A stretch of DNA of 64,000 nt from Adiantum capillus-veneris (lineage: Eukaryota; Streptophyta; Polypodiopsida; Polypodiales; Pteridaceae). A program made the position numbers and the translations under genes. The DNA lies in contig CM043968.1 in NCBI GenBank assembly GCA_014529385.2, positions 11,243,148-11,307,147 of the forward strand. The letters run 5' to 3'. The notes below the pieces were generated by a model. The model saw only the letters and a list, made by a program, of their open reading frames with translations. It searched no databases and was not told the origin of the DNA. Below, piece after piece: positions 1 through 11,261 of this stretch; position 1 is the first letter of the stretch, and each line of letters begins with the position of its first letter.

Positions 1-3000
1 CCAATAATAATGAAATGGTCCTGTATAGTAAAGTAGACTAGTGTACAGCAAGTTCCCTTTCTTCCAGCAAACGAAGGAGAGAGAACCCTTACCTGCATCC
101 ACAGTAAAAAAGCAACCAAGAGATTAGCTTTCAAACAACCTTGCAGGTAATTGGGGTGACTCTAGTTGTCATCCATGTCACCTACGTCCTAGGAAAAAAG
201 AAACTTAACTGCTTTTAAAGAATAAAGAAATGAACAAAGCAACCATGAATCCAGTATCCTTCAAAGTGTGATAGACAAGTCATTAACATAATTTAGATGT
301 TCCAAAATATGGCCTTAGCACTTAGCACTGATTGTAGCAACAAGTGCCTCAGAAAAAGATCAAATGATTAAGTATTGTGTATAGCAGTAGTGCAAAGCAC
401 TGCCCCTTTGATCAAATAGCAATTGGCTCCGAGAAAAAACTATAGATATTAGAGCAGCATGAAACAAATCCAAACAAGCCAAATATCATATGGCTTAAAA
501 AAACAATAGAGTCAACAACATATGTTGTTTTCCTAAAGGGTCCATATATCAAATGACCTCCAAAATACGGATTAGTATATAGCCGGTATCTACAGCTTAG
601 CCAAATAGACAGATTATCTTATGGCTTTTGAAAAAGAGCAGAACTAGATTTTGATTAGTGACAGCAGTAGTCACAGCAAGTCAGGTAGTGAACAATTCAA
701 CCATGTCACAACCATCATCTCTTCTAATTCTCAAACATGTATATACATTTACCACTGCAACATTTTTTAGAAAATTTTAGACCAGCAACCCAGTTTGTGT
801 ATAGAATGAGATATCTCCCAAACATTAATATAAAGCCTAAAATAGAATATGTTGGATTTTTCAGCAACATACCACAAAATTACTCATCCAAATTCTAACC
901 ATCATAATAAATCAACTCAAGCAAAGAGACAGCAAATGCCCTGCAAAGCTTAGCCAAAAATCACAAAATAAGAGGCCAAGAATGCCATAGCACAACGATT
1001 GCACCAAAAGTGCAGTTTATACATCTGAGCAAAGTGAGACAAGGTTCAGCAAAAGAACCAAACCTGGTTCTGAAATGTGGTCACTAGGCTGCAAAAAAGA
1101 ACTTATAAGATTTCTAGGATTGTAGCTGGTCAAAAAATAGCAACTTAAGAAAACAATATCCAAAGAAGACCCCCATTCCAAGTGAAGGGTTCAGGGCCTA
1201 AACAACAATCCATCTTCCAGTCAGTTAGGGCTTGATTAGAGCAGAAAAGAACATAAGATTATCATGTTGAAATCCATAGAGTAGAGACGGAGCAGTAGAG
1301 CTGCAAAACTTTCAACAGAATTTAGCCAATAGCTGTCAAGAGAAATGTTAATGGTCGGTTTAAGCCTCAATAACAAAGGCCATACTGTTAGGTATGTATC
1401 CTTTATTCAATAACCAAAAAGATTCTCATTAAATTCATTGTAAACAGAGCTCCTATACCATAAGTGAGATCATTAGTTTGACAAGAATTTTCAACTAGTA
1501 AAAAAGCCAAAATATAGTCCCAAAAGCTCCATACTCAAGAGGATAACTCAGTAGTGAAAGACCAAGCTTTATTTTATCTATAGATTATGAGGAGACTGAA
1601 GCTAGATACCCCATATGTTGAGTTTATAGAATATTAGGTCTCTTTGAGCCAGTACCCATCAAGTATCTTATAGAGCATTCAGATCAGCAACAAAAAATAT
1701 ATTGAAGTTCTCCAATTCATTTTTATTGAAGAAACAACAACTAGTAGTCAACCCCTTGAGAGACAAGAGTCTATAGAAGCCAAGATATCATGCCTTTATC
1801 CCCTATTACATGTTCCAAAGACCCAATGAACCAGATGCCATAGATCAACAAGAATCTCAAAACATATTGTGCATGCCATCAGCATTAATCCCATACCAAT
1901 GAGCAAAAACAACTGTAGGACAGCTTGTTTATAACAATATTCGTCAAACCAAACCAACCATGCCATCATAAATCATCATTATCAAAAACATCCATATATC
2001 CCCAATATAAGTGGTGTAAAGAAGTAGTGAAAATCCATAGACAGCTTCAAGGGACAGTGTCTTCATCAAAGGGTTTTTTAATTAACTGTGAAAAGCTTCC
2101 AATGTTCATTAAAGTCTAGATCCAACCACTGAAGTTCTTATCAATATAAGTGTAGATAGGCTTCTAATAGCAGTATGACTAAAAACATTTCAATTACATG
2201 TTTATACCAAGCTAAATTTTTGTTTTTCAAGATTAGCAATGTAAGAGGTTGTTTCAGGCTAAGTCCCAAGAGCCAATCAACCTAATATTGAGCCATTCTT
2301 AAGAGTATTATATGTCATACTATCAAACCCCATGTAAGGGTTTCAAGCCAAGAACCAACTTCATATGGCCAATAAAAGAACGGCTTGTCCATTACCCTTT
2401 GTAAGTTTCAAATATCAAAAGCAAGATGATCAAGCTTGAAAACTAATAGCTTTTTTCCAAACAACCATAGTGCAACCAACCAAAAAACCAATGATTGCTT
2501 CATTACATAGACTAAAGATGTCTTCTTGGAAAGAAAAACCATGACTGAAAGAATCCCATAGGTACCTCAGAAGTACTCGTAAAAGTTTCTTTGGGGGGAG
2601 CCATCACCAGGATGTGATAGTGACTAATTACCCAGACAGTAGCTATTATCTCTCTTAAAAAAGAAAAAACTTGTAAAGGCTTGAATGAAAGCTAAGTGAG
2701 CCCAAGCTCACCTTATATATCAATAGTGACTTGTGATTCCTATTGTTATCTGCACAATGGAGCCCAGCTAGAAGAATCATACGCCAAAAGTCCGAGATAA
2801 CAGTTGTCGATTTGCAGCAAGATAGGTGTGGAGAGTCTTTCACCACATAGTCGGGTCGAATCAGAGCAGAGGCAGCACGAGGGCCCGCTCAATTTTGCAA
2901 GACTTCAATGTAAGAGGGTAAAGGAATGCCACTAGTCAAGCTTAGTAGGTAACATTTATGTCCCTTAATTCCTACTTCGACTATTGTCAAGAGAAAAAAC

Positions 3001-3071
3001 TTTTCAAAGGTTAGTCGAACATGTAGAGCATGTCTTTTTTAGTGTTAGCGGTATGAAGAAATCCAAAAATA

Positions 3072-3074
<3 letters not shown>
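1..3074. other. AT-rich stretch, no gene recognised
   Basis: Only short open frames (under about 65 codons) with no recognisable motif occur on either strand. The composition is AT-rich, with scattered A-runs and T-runs. It could be intergenic or intronic/UTR sequence of a gene outside the window; nothing decides between these. Confidence 0.5.

Positions 3075-3151
<77 letters not shown>
3075..3151. repeat. (GA)n microsatellite
   Basis: An uninterrupted GA dinucleotide run of about 77 nt, followed by a degenerate GA-rich tail to about 3290. It lies about 240 bp upstream of the start of the decayed gene at 3390, where a promoter or 5' UTR would be expected. A role is not shown. Confidence 0.95.
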
Positions 3152-3154
<3 letters not shown>

Positions 3155-3389
3155 AGATAGGGAAGGGTGAGAGAGATAGGAAAAGAGATAGTTAAGGGAT
3201 TATATTGTTAGAGGAATATAGTATAGAGATGGGCATTGAGAGAAAGATGAGAAAGAGAGAGAGGTAGCGAGAAAGAGAGGGATAGAGAGTTTCAAGATCA
3301 ATGGAGAAAAAAAATAGTGATACTAAGATAACCTATATTTATTTTTGGCAAATCATATAGTTGTGCTCGGCTTTAAGTTCTCTCTTTAA

Positions 3390-6300
3390 ATGGCCAAGAA
3401 ATCTGATATTGGCACCAATGTTAAGTTCATTTATGATGGAGAAGCAATTGGTATGGGTCGAATACAAAAGAGTTAGTGAAGTCACATGGAAGCAGATTGC
3501 CTTCAAGTTTCTTTTCCGTTTTTGTGCTAGAAGTATATGATGGCATGGATGCTCCTCTGCCTCATGTTCCTTCAACAAACGAAGAGATGGATACTTTAAA
3601 GAAGGCAAAGAAAAGCCTTGTCGCATGGCCAAAAACCGATCTAGTAATTTCTTCATTCTTCTACGTAGAGGCTATGTCATTTACTGATACTATGAACCCA
3701 AGGGAAGCTTTATATGCTCTCTTGATGCACCGGGATATCCAGCCATCAATGTAGACGATGACATCAAGGACACATGGAATCCCTTGTGGTGTGTAGTAAA
3801 TGACGAGTTCGGGGCTGAAATCCAAGACACTTGTTAGAGCAACTTGTGTGGTAAAATGTTGTATACCTAGGATGGAAACCATAGGCTCGCCACCTAGATG
3901 GGAGTTCTAAAAGAGAGTAAGCTACATTATCGATGGTATTAATTTTCAATTATGTTTAGAAATGCATTGAATAATCATCCTGCTTTAGGATGTTAGGCGT
4001 TGCGTACGAAAAAGATGCAGATCTACACCCTCGAGTTCAAGTGGAACTAGTCAAAGTAGATAAACAATGAATATCTATCTGATGCTTGAGATTAGTGTGA
4101 GATTGAACTATAGTAAACATTGCATCAATTTCTTTTAGATTGAATGAGATAGGATAGATGTCTACATCATACATAGACATGCTATGGATGGTGCGGCCAA
4201 TGGGTCTTTCTTCAAAGGAAGCAATCATGGAGAAACTACCATGTGTAGTGTACAGTTTGATGCGGGCAGTCATAGATAAAAGAGTGGGAAAGAAGTCTTG
4301 GTACAATGTGCATGTGGCTCTAATGTCTCAGCTTCTACATCCAATACGTATTCTTAGATTGTTCGATTGCTGAGTGTCGAAAAATATTGGGATCATAAAT
4401 TTGTTTGCTCATTGGTGTCATGTCTGTAGGAAAAATATACGCTTGCCTTGAAAAAAATTGTAGCAGAGAAAAACAGTATGCTACCAACTGCGTTTCAAGC
4501 CCGTTACAAAAAATCATTCTTTGAAGCAGACTCAAAGTCAAAAAAGATGACAAGATATGCATTGGAGATTGTTGACCCTGCACTGGGAGATGAATGGTGG
4601 AGTTGGGTTGGCCTTTGATCTCGTTCAAAGGCAAAACAAATGTTTAGATATCACGTACCCATTGACCCCTTTGGACTTTTGTGTAGGACATTGCACACAA
4701 TCGAGTGGACAAGTCAACCAAAGTGGATAACGGAGGAAAGATTATATGGGTTGGCATGTGCAGCTCTTCCATCAGACAAAAAAAACTTCATTCTGCATGT
4801 GATGGCCTCCGGTGATCCAAAAGACGTTAAGAGTTTGGACATTCCTCAGATTGGTGATTACATTTGATTGCCGCGTTGTTGGGTTGTCGGGACATGGAGA
4901 TAGACTGAGTCATTTTGACATATTCATTGTTTTTGTTGTCATAGGAGAGTCTACTATTTTTTGATAATGGTTGAGGATCAAAGTATTTTGGTCTTCCATT
5001 GCTAGAGAGGCAAATAATATATACAGTTTTACCCGTAGTATATGTTTGGAATCTATGCTTGGTTTGGACTTGGAGTCATTCATTGAAGGTGCTAAGTTGA
5101 TACACAAGGGCAAGACCTTCGCTTATGAGTTTGGTGTGATGAAAAAGGGAACACAGGCTGAGGTGAGCAAGGCATTGGAAGATGCAAGAAAAAGGTGTCT
5201 TTGCAGGTATACATAGTAGACAAGTGCCTTGCATTCGAGAATTAAAATATGACGCTAACAATGTTCTTGCTTGTTTTAGATGGTTGTGAGCTTGCAAGTT
5301 TAACATAACAGAGGTCGGGAGTTTCCAAGCAATGCTCAAAATTGAAAACTTGGAGCATATTTTTTGTCTACTGCAAATAGCATGCAAATTCAGAAGCAAA
5401 GTGTACCAGGATTTGCCCTGGTTCTTGGAGTATGGTGAGGGATACTTCCCTCCAAACAATGAGAGCACACACCGATGATGTGAAGGATAGAGAGGAAAGA
5501 GCACATGGAGGCATGTAACTCTCTGTAATAGCTGAGTCAAGTGTCTAAAGACCTCAATTTGGTTTGACACAACATCTCAGGTGTGAAAGTTGATGCCTTC
5601 ATAATTGCATAGTACTTATCGACTTTGTAAGAGTTAGTTTTTAAAAACCTGTTTAATATTGTTTTGCAGATGGAGCAAAACAATATTGTTTTGTAGATGG
5701 AGCAATCCGGTGAGGCTTTGGGTTCACAAGGGGCGGCTCGTATAAGAGAGAAACGTGAGTATGATTACTAACATCCAAATGTTGAACATATTTTCATACA
5801 CTTTGAGATGTGTGCATTTCTTGGTGATCAAGAAAGAGAAGCGGAATGTCAGCAAAGGAGGTGAGGTGGTGGACTTTTCAACGAGTTTGGAAACAAAAAT
5901 ATTGCATGTCTCAGACCTGTCAATGGTCACATACATGTTGATCGGTCAATGGAAAACTTGATTTTGAGTTGCGTTGCGATTCAAGATCTATGTTGTGCTG
6001 ATTAAGATATTTGTGGGGAGCGATGGCGACCATAATCAAATTGTTCATTTCAGTTTGGACAAGACAGAGGATGACTTGAAGATGGTCATGCTAAGCTCTA
6101 TGAGGCCACACATTGTGCAAAAATGTTTTCGTCTGTTACGTGATGGGTTGGTAGTGAATTCTGTAGTGAACGCTTTTTTTGTTTTTTGGCCTTGCAATGC
6201 ATCTGTGTACGGGATGTCAAATTCCAAAGTGCCTGATTGTTACAAAATGGAGGTGCACAAGTTTGGATAGCTTGCCCGTCTAGTGTTGTCTACAACAGAT

Positions 6301-6974
6301 GACAGAGGTCTATTCGTAGTCGTCTGCCTATCAGACAATTATGGAATGGTCCATGATATTGCCGTTGAAGTTGGATGGTGTGAAGACCACATAAACGTGG
6401 TTGTCTGCAAGACACCAATATTCAAGAAGGATAATAGGACTGTGCGCACACTATTGGTGTCCGCTATGAGGAAAGAGCTCACCTGGACTTTAGAGGCCAT
6501 CAAATCAGACAATGCCTGATTTGATGGGCTAGAGGAGAGTAATTGGACAAAACAGATTGATGGGACACCTATGCAAGGTACACTTTGACACCCTTTATCA
6601 TAGTAAAGTTTCTCTATTGTATTTGATTTTCATTTGCCGTGCAAGAGGTATGGAACATGGGCATTGATTTCTTTGGCGGCTGCTTTCCTAGTATACAAAT
6701 GAGAATGACATTGTTGTACAATAAGGCGGTGACTATGGGGCAATGTCTTTGCTAGGGAGTCAGATGGGCCAAATGATGACAATATTTGAGAGAAACAAGG
6801 AGTTCTCCAACAAACTGTGCTCTATTCTTGAAATGCAAGCCCAACATTTGAGAGATTCAAGAGCGAGATAGAAAACTTGTTGAGGATCTGGATCATGCAT
6901 TACAAGAAGCATCATTGATTGAGCCACATCCAAAAATTGTGGAGTTAGATCCTCCCACCATTGAACTAGACTAG
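3390..6974 (+). pseudogene. Decayed multi-exon gene, family not recognised; DUF8039-like N-terminus
   Basis: I do not recognise the whole protein. An ATG at 3390 opens a short frame (MAKKSDIG...), which shifts frame into 3476-3660. There the pattern APLPHVP...DTLKKA...SLVAWPK matches the DUF8039 domain found in plant transposon-related proteins. A second coding block runs 4430-4867 behind an acceptor-like site (tgtctgtag|G), with one in-frame TGA at 4616. A third lies at about 4971-5198. A fourth runs in one frame at about 5755-6576 with stops at 5959, 5965, 6268 and 6517. The last block (about 6758-6974) is charged and helical, has one frameshift, and ends ...PPTIELD then TAG. Plausible splice signals include gttttag before 5280 and gtgagt at 5755. 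Several stops and shifts make it non-functional as read. It may be a host gene or a transposon passenger. Confidence 0.5.
5655..5708 (+). repeat. 27-bp tandem duplication at a splice-acceptor-like site
   Basis: A 27-nt unit (5655-5681) is followed at once by a near-identical second copy from 5682. Each contains aatattgtttt, then gcag or gtag, then atggagca. The putative intron acceptor of the decayed gene has therefore been duplicated, with the second AG preceded by T instead of C. Confidence 0.7.
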
Positions 6975-7809
6975 ACATTTCAAGTTTCTATTCGCGCTGT
7001 GTGTGAATTGATAATTTATGTAGATGGCTATGGACGATTGCTTTTTACAATCTTTCATAAATAATTGGGTTTTTAGTTGATTTCATTTAACATCTCTCAA
7101 TGGGCTTGCAATCACTAAGGTTCTGCTTTGTTTGTAATTGGGCTCATTTCAGCAGTTCGTAGCTGTAATTGGATTTTTATGTACATCTCTCTCTATCTCT
7201 CTCCCTCTACTTCCGTCACACTGTGTTGATTGCATTGGAGAAGTTCTATCCACAACACTCTGATCCTCATATTTTACTTCGGTTGTGTTTTTAAGTGAAG
7301 AATCTATTAACTTATTTTGTGGAGTGAGGAGTCATATAAAGCTCTCGCATGTTGGACTTATGCACTTGTCTTCACATTATTGTAGCTTGCGTGCAAGCAC
7401 ATTGTTGAAAGTGCAAATAAAATTTTCAGCCACCCAATCGTCACTCCATAGCAAAGTATTTTAATGTGGTGGCACGATTTTGGGTGAGGGCTTGCACCAT
7501 CATGGTTCATCATTTAGCGGAGGGAGATTTTTGCATAATGGGATCCGACACAAACTTCATAGAGAGCTTTCCATTTCCTCAAAACCTCCCTCAAAAAACT
7601 CTCTTCGTTCCCCTACTGCTTTTTTTGGTCTATTCTTTTTTGGCTTGAATTATAGATTAACTATGCATTGGGAAGCATGTTTGTTCACTTGGAGCTTTAA
7701 GCCTGCTCTGAAAATAACACCTTGTAACCAAAAGGATGTGTTTACTTCTACTTACCTCCCCTCCCCCACATGCCACTGTTTACCCTCTAACCCAAGGTTT
7801 ATACCTTTT
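6975..7809. other. Intergenic stretch, no gene recognised
   Basis: T-rich sequence between the stop of the decayed gene and the first recognisable reverse-transcriptase-like residues. A short CT-rich patch lies near 7185-7205. An open frame of about 150 codons begins at 7480 and runs into the retroelement, but its first half has no motif. Confidence 0.4.
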
Positions 7810-9256
7810 TTGGGACATGTACTAATTGAGGTACATAATTTAAGTATCCCTCCTAAATTAATGAAGCTTATCCAGTTTGGGCTAAATCACATCTCTTCAT
7901 ATGCTCCTAACTTAGACGATGCTTGCCCATGAAATTTTCTCTATGTAAGAAAAGATTTTGTTTGACAGAATTGTCCTCCCCCCGCTTTTTGGTAATTGCA
8001 ATGTTAAAGAATGTTTTTTTACATACTGTAAGGAGTGGCTACCAAGGAAGTATTCCTATACCCCGGATATGGATGTCAATTTCTTGTTTCATTCCCTCAT
8101 AAATAGATACCTCGTTACTTGTATTGACAAGGCCCCCAATAACCCCCTTTTTATCTACAAAGCTTTGCCCACATTGAGATACTAAAAAGGGTCTCTAGCC
8201 CAAATTTCACTATTTGTGAAGAAAATCCTACTAATCTAGTAGAACATATTTTGAAAAAAATGTGCTTACCTAACCATTTAGCCCTCCCTTTCCTAATGGC
8301 TTCTTATAAGATACACAAACAATCTTTCAGATGGCTTACTTGTGAAGCTATTAGTACCTACACCGAGTTATCCTTACTCATGGCATGATTGTTAAAGTCC
8401 TACCTCCCTGCCATAAAATATAGGGCCAGGATACTCAATCAAAAGGCATTACTCTACCATAATATCAAACTACGGTCTTCGTGGATTATTTTCAATCTCC
8501 AAGCAATGCTTCCTCACTTTTCCCCTCATAACCAACCTCATATCATGGGCTTTTAAATCTACTTTTGAAGAGTTTATCTCCTTCAAAAGCTTTCCCTCTT
8601 AATGCCAGCAAGGGATTTGGACCAAGAAAAATTTAAAAAATGGACTTTCTTTTCATCTCGCAAATGTGATTGAGATCAATAATTGGTTGATTAGTAACAT
8701 GTACATCCAATGTCATCAAGTGTTCTATAGACAAACCAATGGCATCCTTGTGGGTTTAACCTGTTCATCAATGTGGTGTAATCTCTACCTTCATGCTCTT
8801 GAATATAAATATCTTCAAGAGATGCTCATGTCCCCAATCAATAAGGAAAAGTTGAAAGACCTAGCCTACCCTTTCAAATATTTTGATGATATCCTTTTGA
8901 GTAACTGTCAAAACCCTGAATTTTTTCTCTCTGAAAATGGTATTTACCCTCTTGAACTCACTATTGAAGGCAAGAAGGCTTCCAACACTACTTTTCTCAA
9001 CCTCTTGTTATTTATAGACTAAGGGATACTTACTAAAGCCCTTGCCAAAAAAGACGACCTTTTACCATGTACCCCTATCAGATACATTCATAGGGCGAGT
9101 AATAGACCTAACAATTGGGCCCATAAGGTAATCCTCTCCCAGCTAAAACCTATCCTCTACTGCAATAGCAGTGCCAAAGATGCAGGTAAAGTCCAATCCT
9201 TGATAAATTCCTTTTGTGCAAAAGGTTTTGAAAGGAAAAAATGGGGAGACTCATAA
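7810..9256 (+). pseudogene. Penelope-like element reverse transcriptase, broken
   Basis: These are remains of a retroelement reverse transcriptase of the Penelope-like (PLE) type, which would copy element RNA into DNA. In order: an N-terminal segment with IDKAPNNPLFI (about 8128-8160), typical of the conserved DK-x-x-N block; LPFLMASYKIHK (8284-8319), matching the PLE 'LPYxYxLPKxHK' block; SSWIIFNL (about 8475-8500); then an open segment 8666-9019 with QTNGILVGLTCSSMWCNLYL, catalytic YFDDIL (8879-8896), IYPLELTIEG and FLNLLLFID. Past the stop at 9020 the frame continues through IRYIHRASNRPNNWAHK to FERKKWGDS at 9256. Several stops and frameshifts disable it. I see no GIY-YIG endonuclease downstream, so it is an endonuclease-lacking or truncated copy. 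The RT order is not that of LTR or LINE elements. Confidence 0.75.
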
Positions 9257-11213
9257 GGCACAACCTACTCAGGTTTACACCTTCCCCCTATACTTGATTG
9301 TAACCCTCTTGAAGTCTTGGCACATTTATATTTTGGTGTCGGGCACTAGGACCCCTTAGAAGGGTCTTAGTGCCCCTTCTTAAGGCCCTACTATGGGAGT
9401 GGATGGTGGGATCTAAAAACACCATGCCTTAAAACTAAATGAGCCCTTTGCTTACTTAAGCCATGAAAAACCACCCTTTTTTGAATCTTTACTCAATACT
9501 TAGATGATTTTCACATATGTTCATGTGTAAAGCCACATCATTACATAAAACCCCCACTACCTCATGCATGTGGTAGTACCCCACCCCCACGGGCTCATAT
9601 GCCCCCCACTACACTGCGTTTTTCTATTGCAATCGGGCTCCACCTCAACTACACACTGCACATGAGGAGCCATGGCCTTAAAAGAGGTTTTCTTCTCTAA
9701 CTTGGTGCAACATTAGGCATACTACCTTAGAGTAGTTGTACAAGACATTTAGACTGCAATTCTCGGAGCAATTGCTTGGACCTTATTCATACATGCATGC
9801 CAAGTCGGCTATCGAGGGTACTACTCATGTGTTTTAATTTGCACAGCCCCTTGAAAGATTTTGATTGCTTTATGCTTAGAATTGGCATCAATAACATGTG
9901 GGTTTATTTTTTGACACTTGTCTTCCACTATCTAACACTCTCTTTTGATGTTGGTTGTGATGGTGCCAGGTATAATAGAAGGGATCCTTGTTCTAATCAT
10001 TGAACTTCTTCTTCTTCCAAGTTTGGTCGTCTGCAAAAAAACACCCTCTATCCCTTATCTTTTGTACCACTCAACCAACCTTAATTCAAGAATTGTTGAT
10101 TGTGCTTTAGTGTTTTTGGCATCTTCCCTTGTTAATTTGTTGTCGAGAGAGCTTCTATTAGGTAACCTACACACACACATATAGAGGGAGATGGCACCAT
10201 GCAAAGGACTTGTGTCTGCTTTTTTTTGCAAATGCCTTGCCTATCAAGACTTTCCACTTGCTTTTGGCCTCTTTCCCCTACTTTTTGGGTCAACCCCTCT
10301 TCCCTTGGCTGAGTTTGAGTGATTTGCTTATCACAAGCAACATGTGCACGTACCAAAAGCCCCCTTTCACATGATGACCTTCTCATAGAGTTCCCATACT
10401 ACTCCCGGAATACTAAAATCAAGGTAGAAGGTCATTTTGAACTTGATTTCATCCCAAAAAATTATGTCAAGTTCCTTAAACAATTATCATCATGGACATT
10501 CCTTGAGCTTTTGACATCCTTATGCCCATTCTCCTATTTATCAGGGACTTCTCAGATAGTAAAAATGCCTTCTTAGGGTCATTCTTAGGTTGTTTTGTTC
10601 CCCAAAAAATAGGTCAAAACTCCTCAACCATATCCCAGTGACTTGTGAACGTTTTGAGGTTTTTTTTTAATTATTTTAGCCTTTGACTTATCATTGTTGC
10701 TTACTTTCGACCTAAAACATACATTTTCTCTCTTTGCTCTCAAGCATTAAATTTTTATTTTGATCACTTTAATTATCTTTATGTGATCAAATGACTTTTA
10801 TTATTTCTTGATTAATTTAGACTTGCCAAAATTTAAGTTTAGGGGCACACAAAGTCTATAAATATATTTGGTGCATTATTGTAATCCTTATGCGCAAGTG
10901 TTTACTTCTGCTTGCATGACATTAAAATACTCAAATGCACCAATAATATCAATGATTATTAGTCAAAGTTGATATAATGGATGGCACGATCTTCCTACTT
11001 GTGCATCTGAAGTTGCACCTATAATACCCGACCAAAGAGAAAATAGGTATGTTGGCCATCAAGATATAGTTGTGTAAACTTTCAAAATTGAGGTTTATGA
11101 AGAATTCCTAACTTGTATAGACTATATGTGTCATTATCTATGTACTTTTGATTCCTTGGGAGAAGACAAGTGGCATAACTTGTAAAGCTTATCCCATGAA
11201 ACAGTCTCTTTGG

Positions 11214-11214
<1 letters not shown>
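9257..11214. other. Region between two mobile-element relics, no gene recognised
   Basis: Mostly AT-rich with pyrimidine-rich patches. Short open frames lack motifs and differ in frame and strand. It contains the hairpin at 9341-9375. It could hold the untranslated 3' part of the Penelope-like element and the lost 5' part of the Helitron, but no boundary is visible. Confidence 0.4.
9341..9375. repeat. Short imperfect hairpin
   Basis: Two arms of about 16 nt (gggcactaggacccctt and aagggtcttagtgcccc) are reverse complements with two mismatches and a loop of a few bases. It lies 85 bp after the last reverse-transcriptase residues. It could form a stem-loop in RNA or DNA; no function is evident. 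Confidence 0.6.

Positions 11215-11256
<42 letters not shown>
11215..11256. repeat. (GA)n microsatellite
   Basis: Pure GA run of 42 nt that abuts the first recognisable Helitron codons at 11257. The 5' part of the Helitron coding region may have been lost or replaced here. Confidence 0.9.
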
Positions 11257-11261
<5 letters not shown>

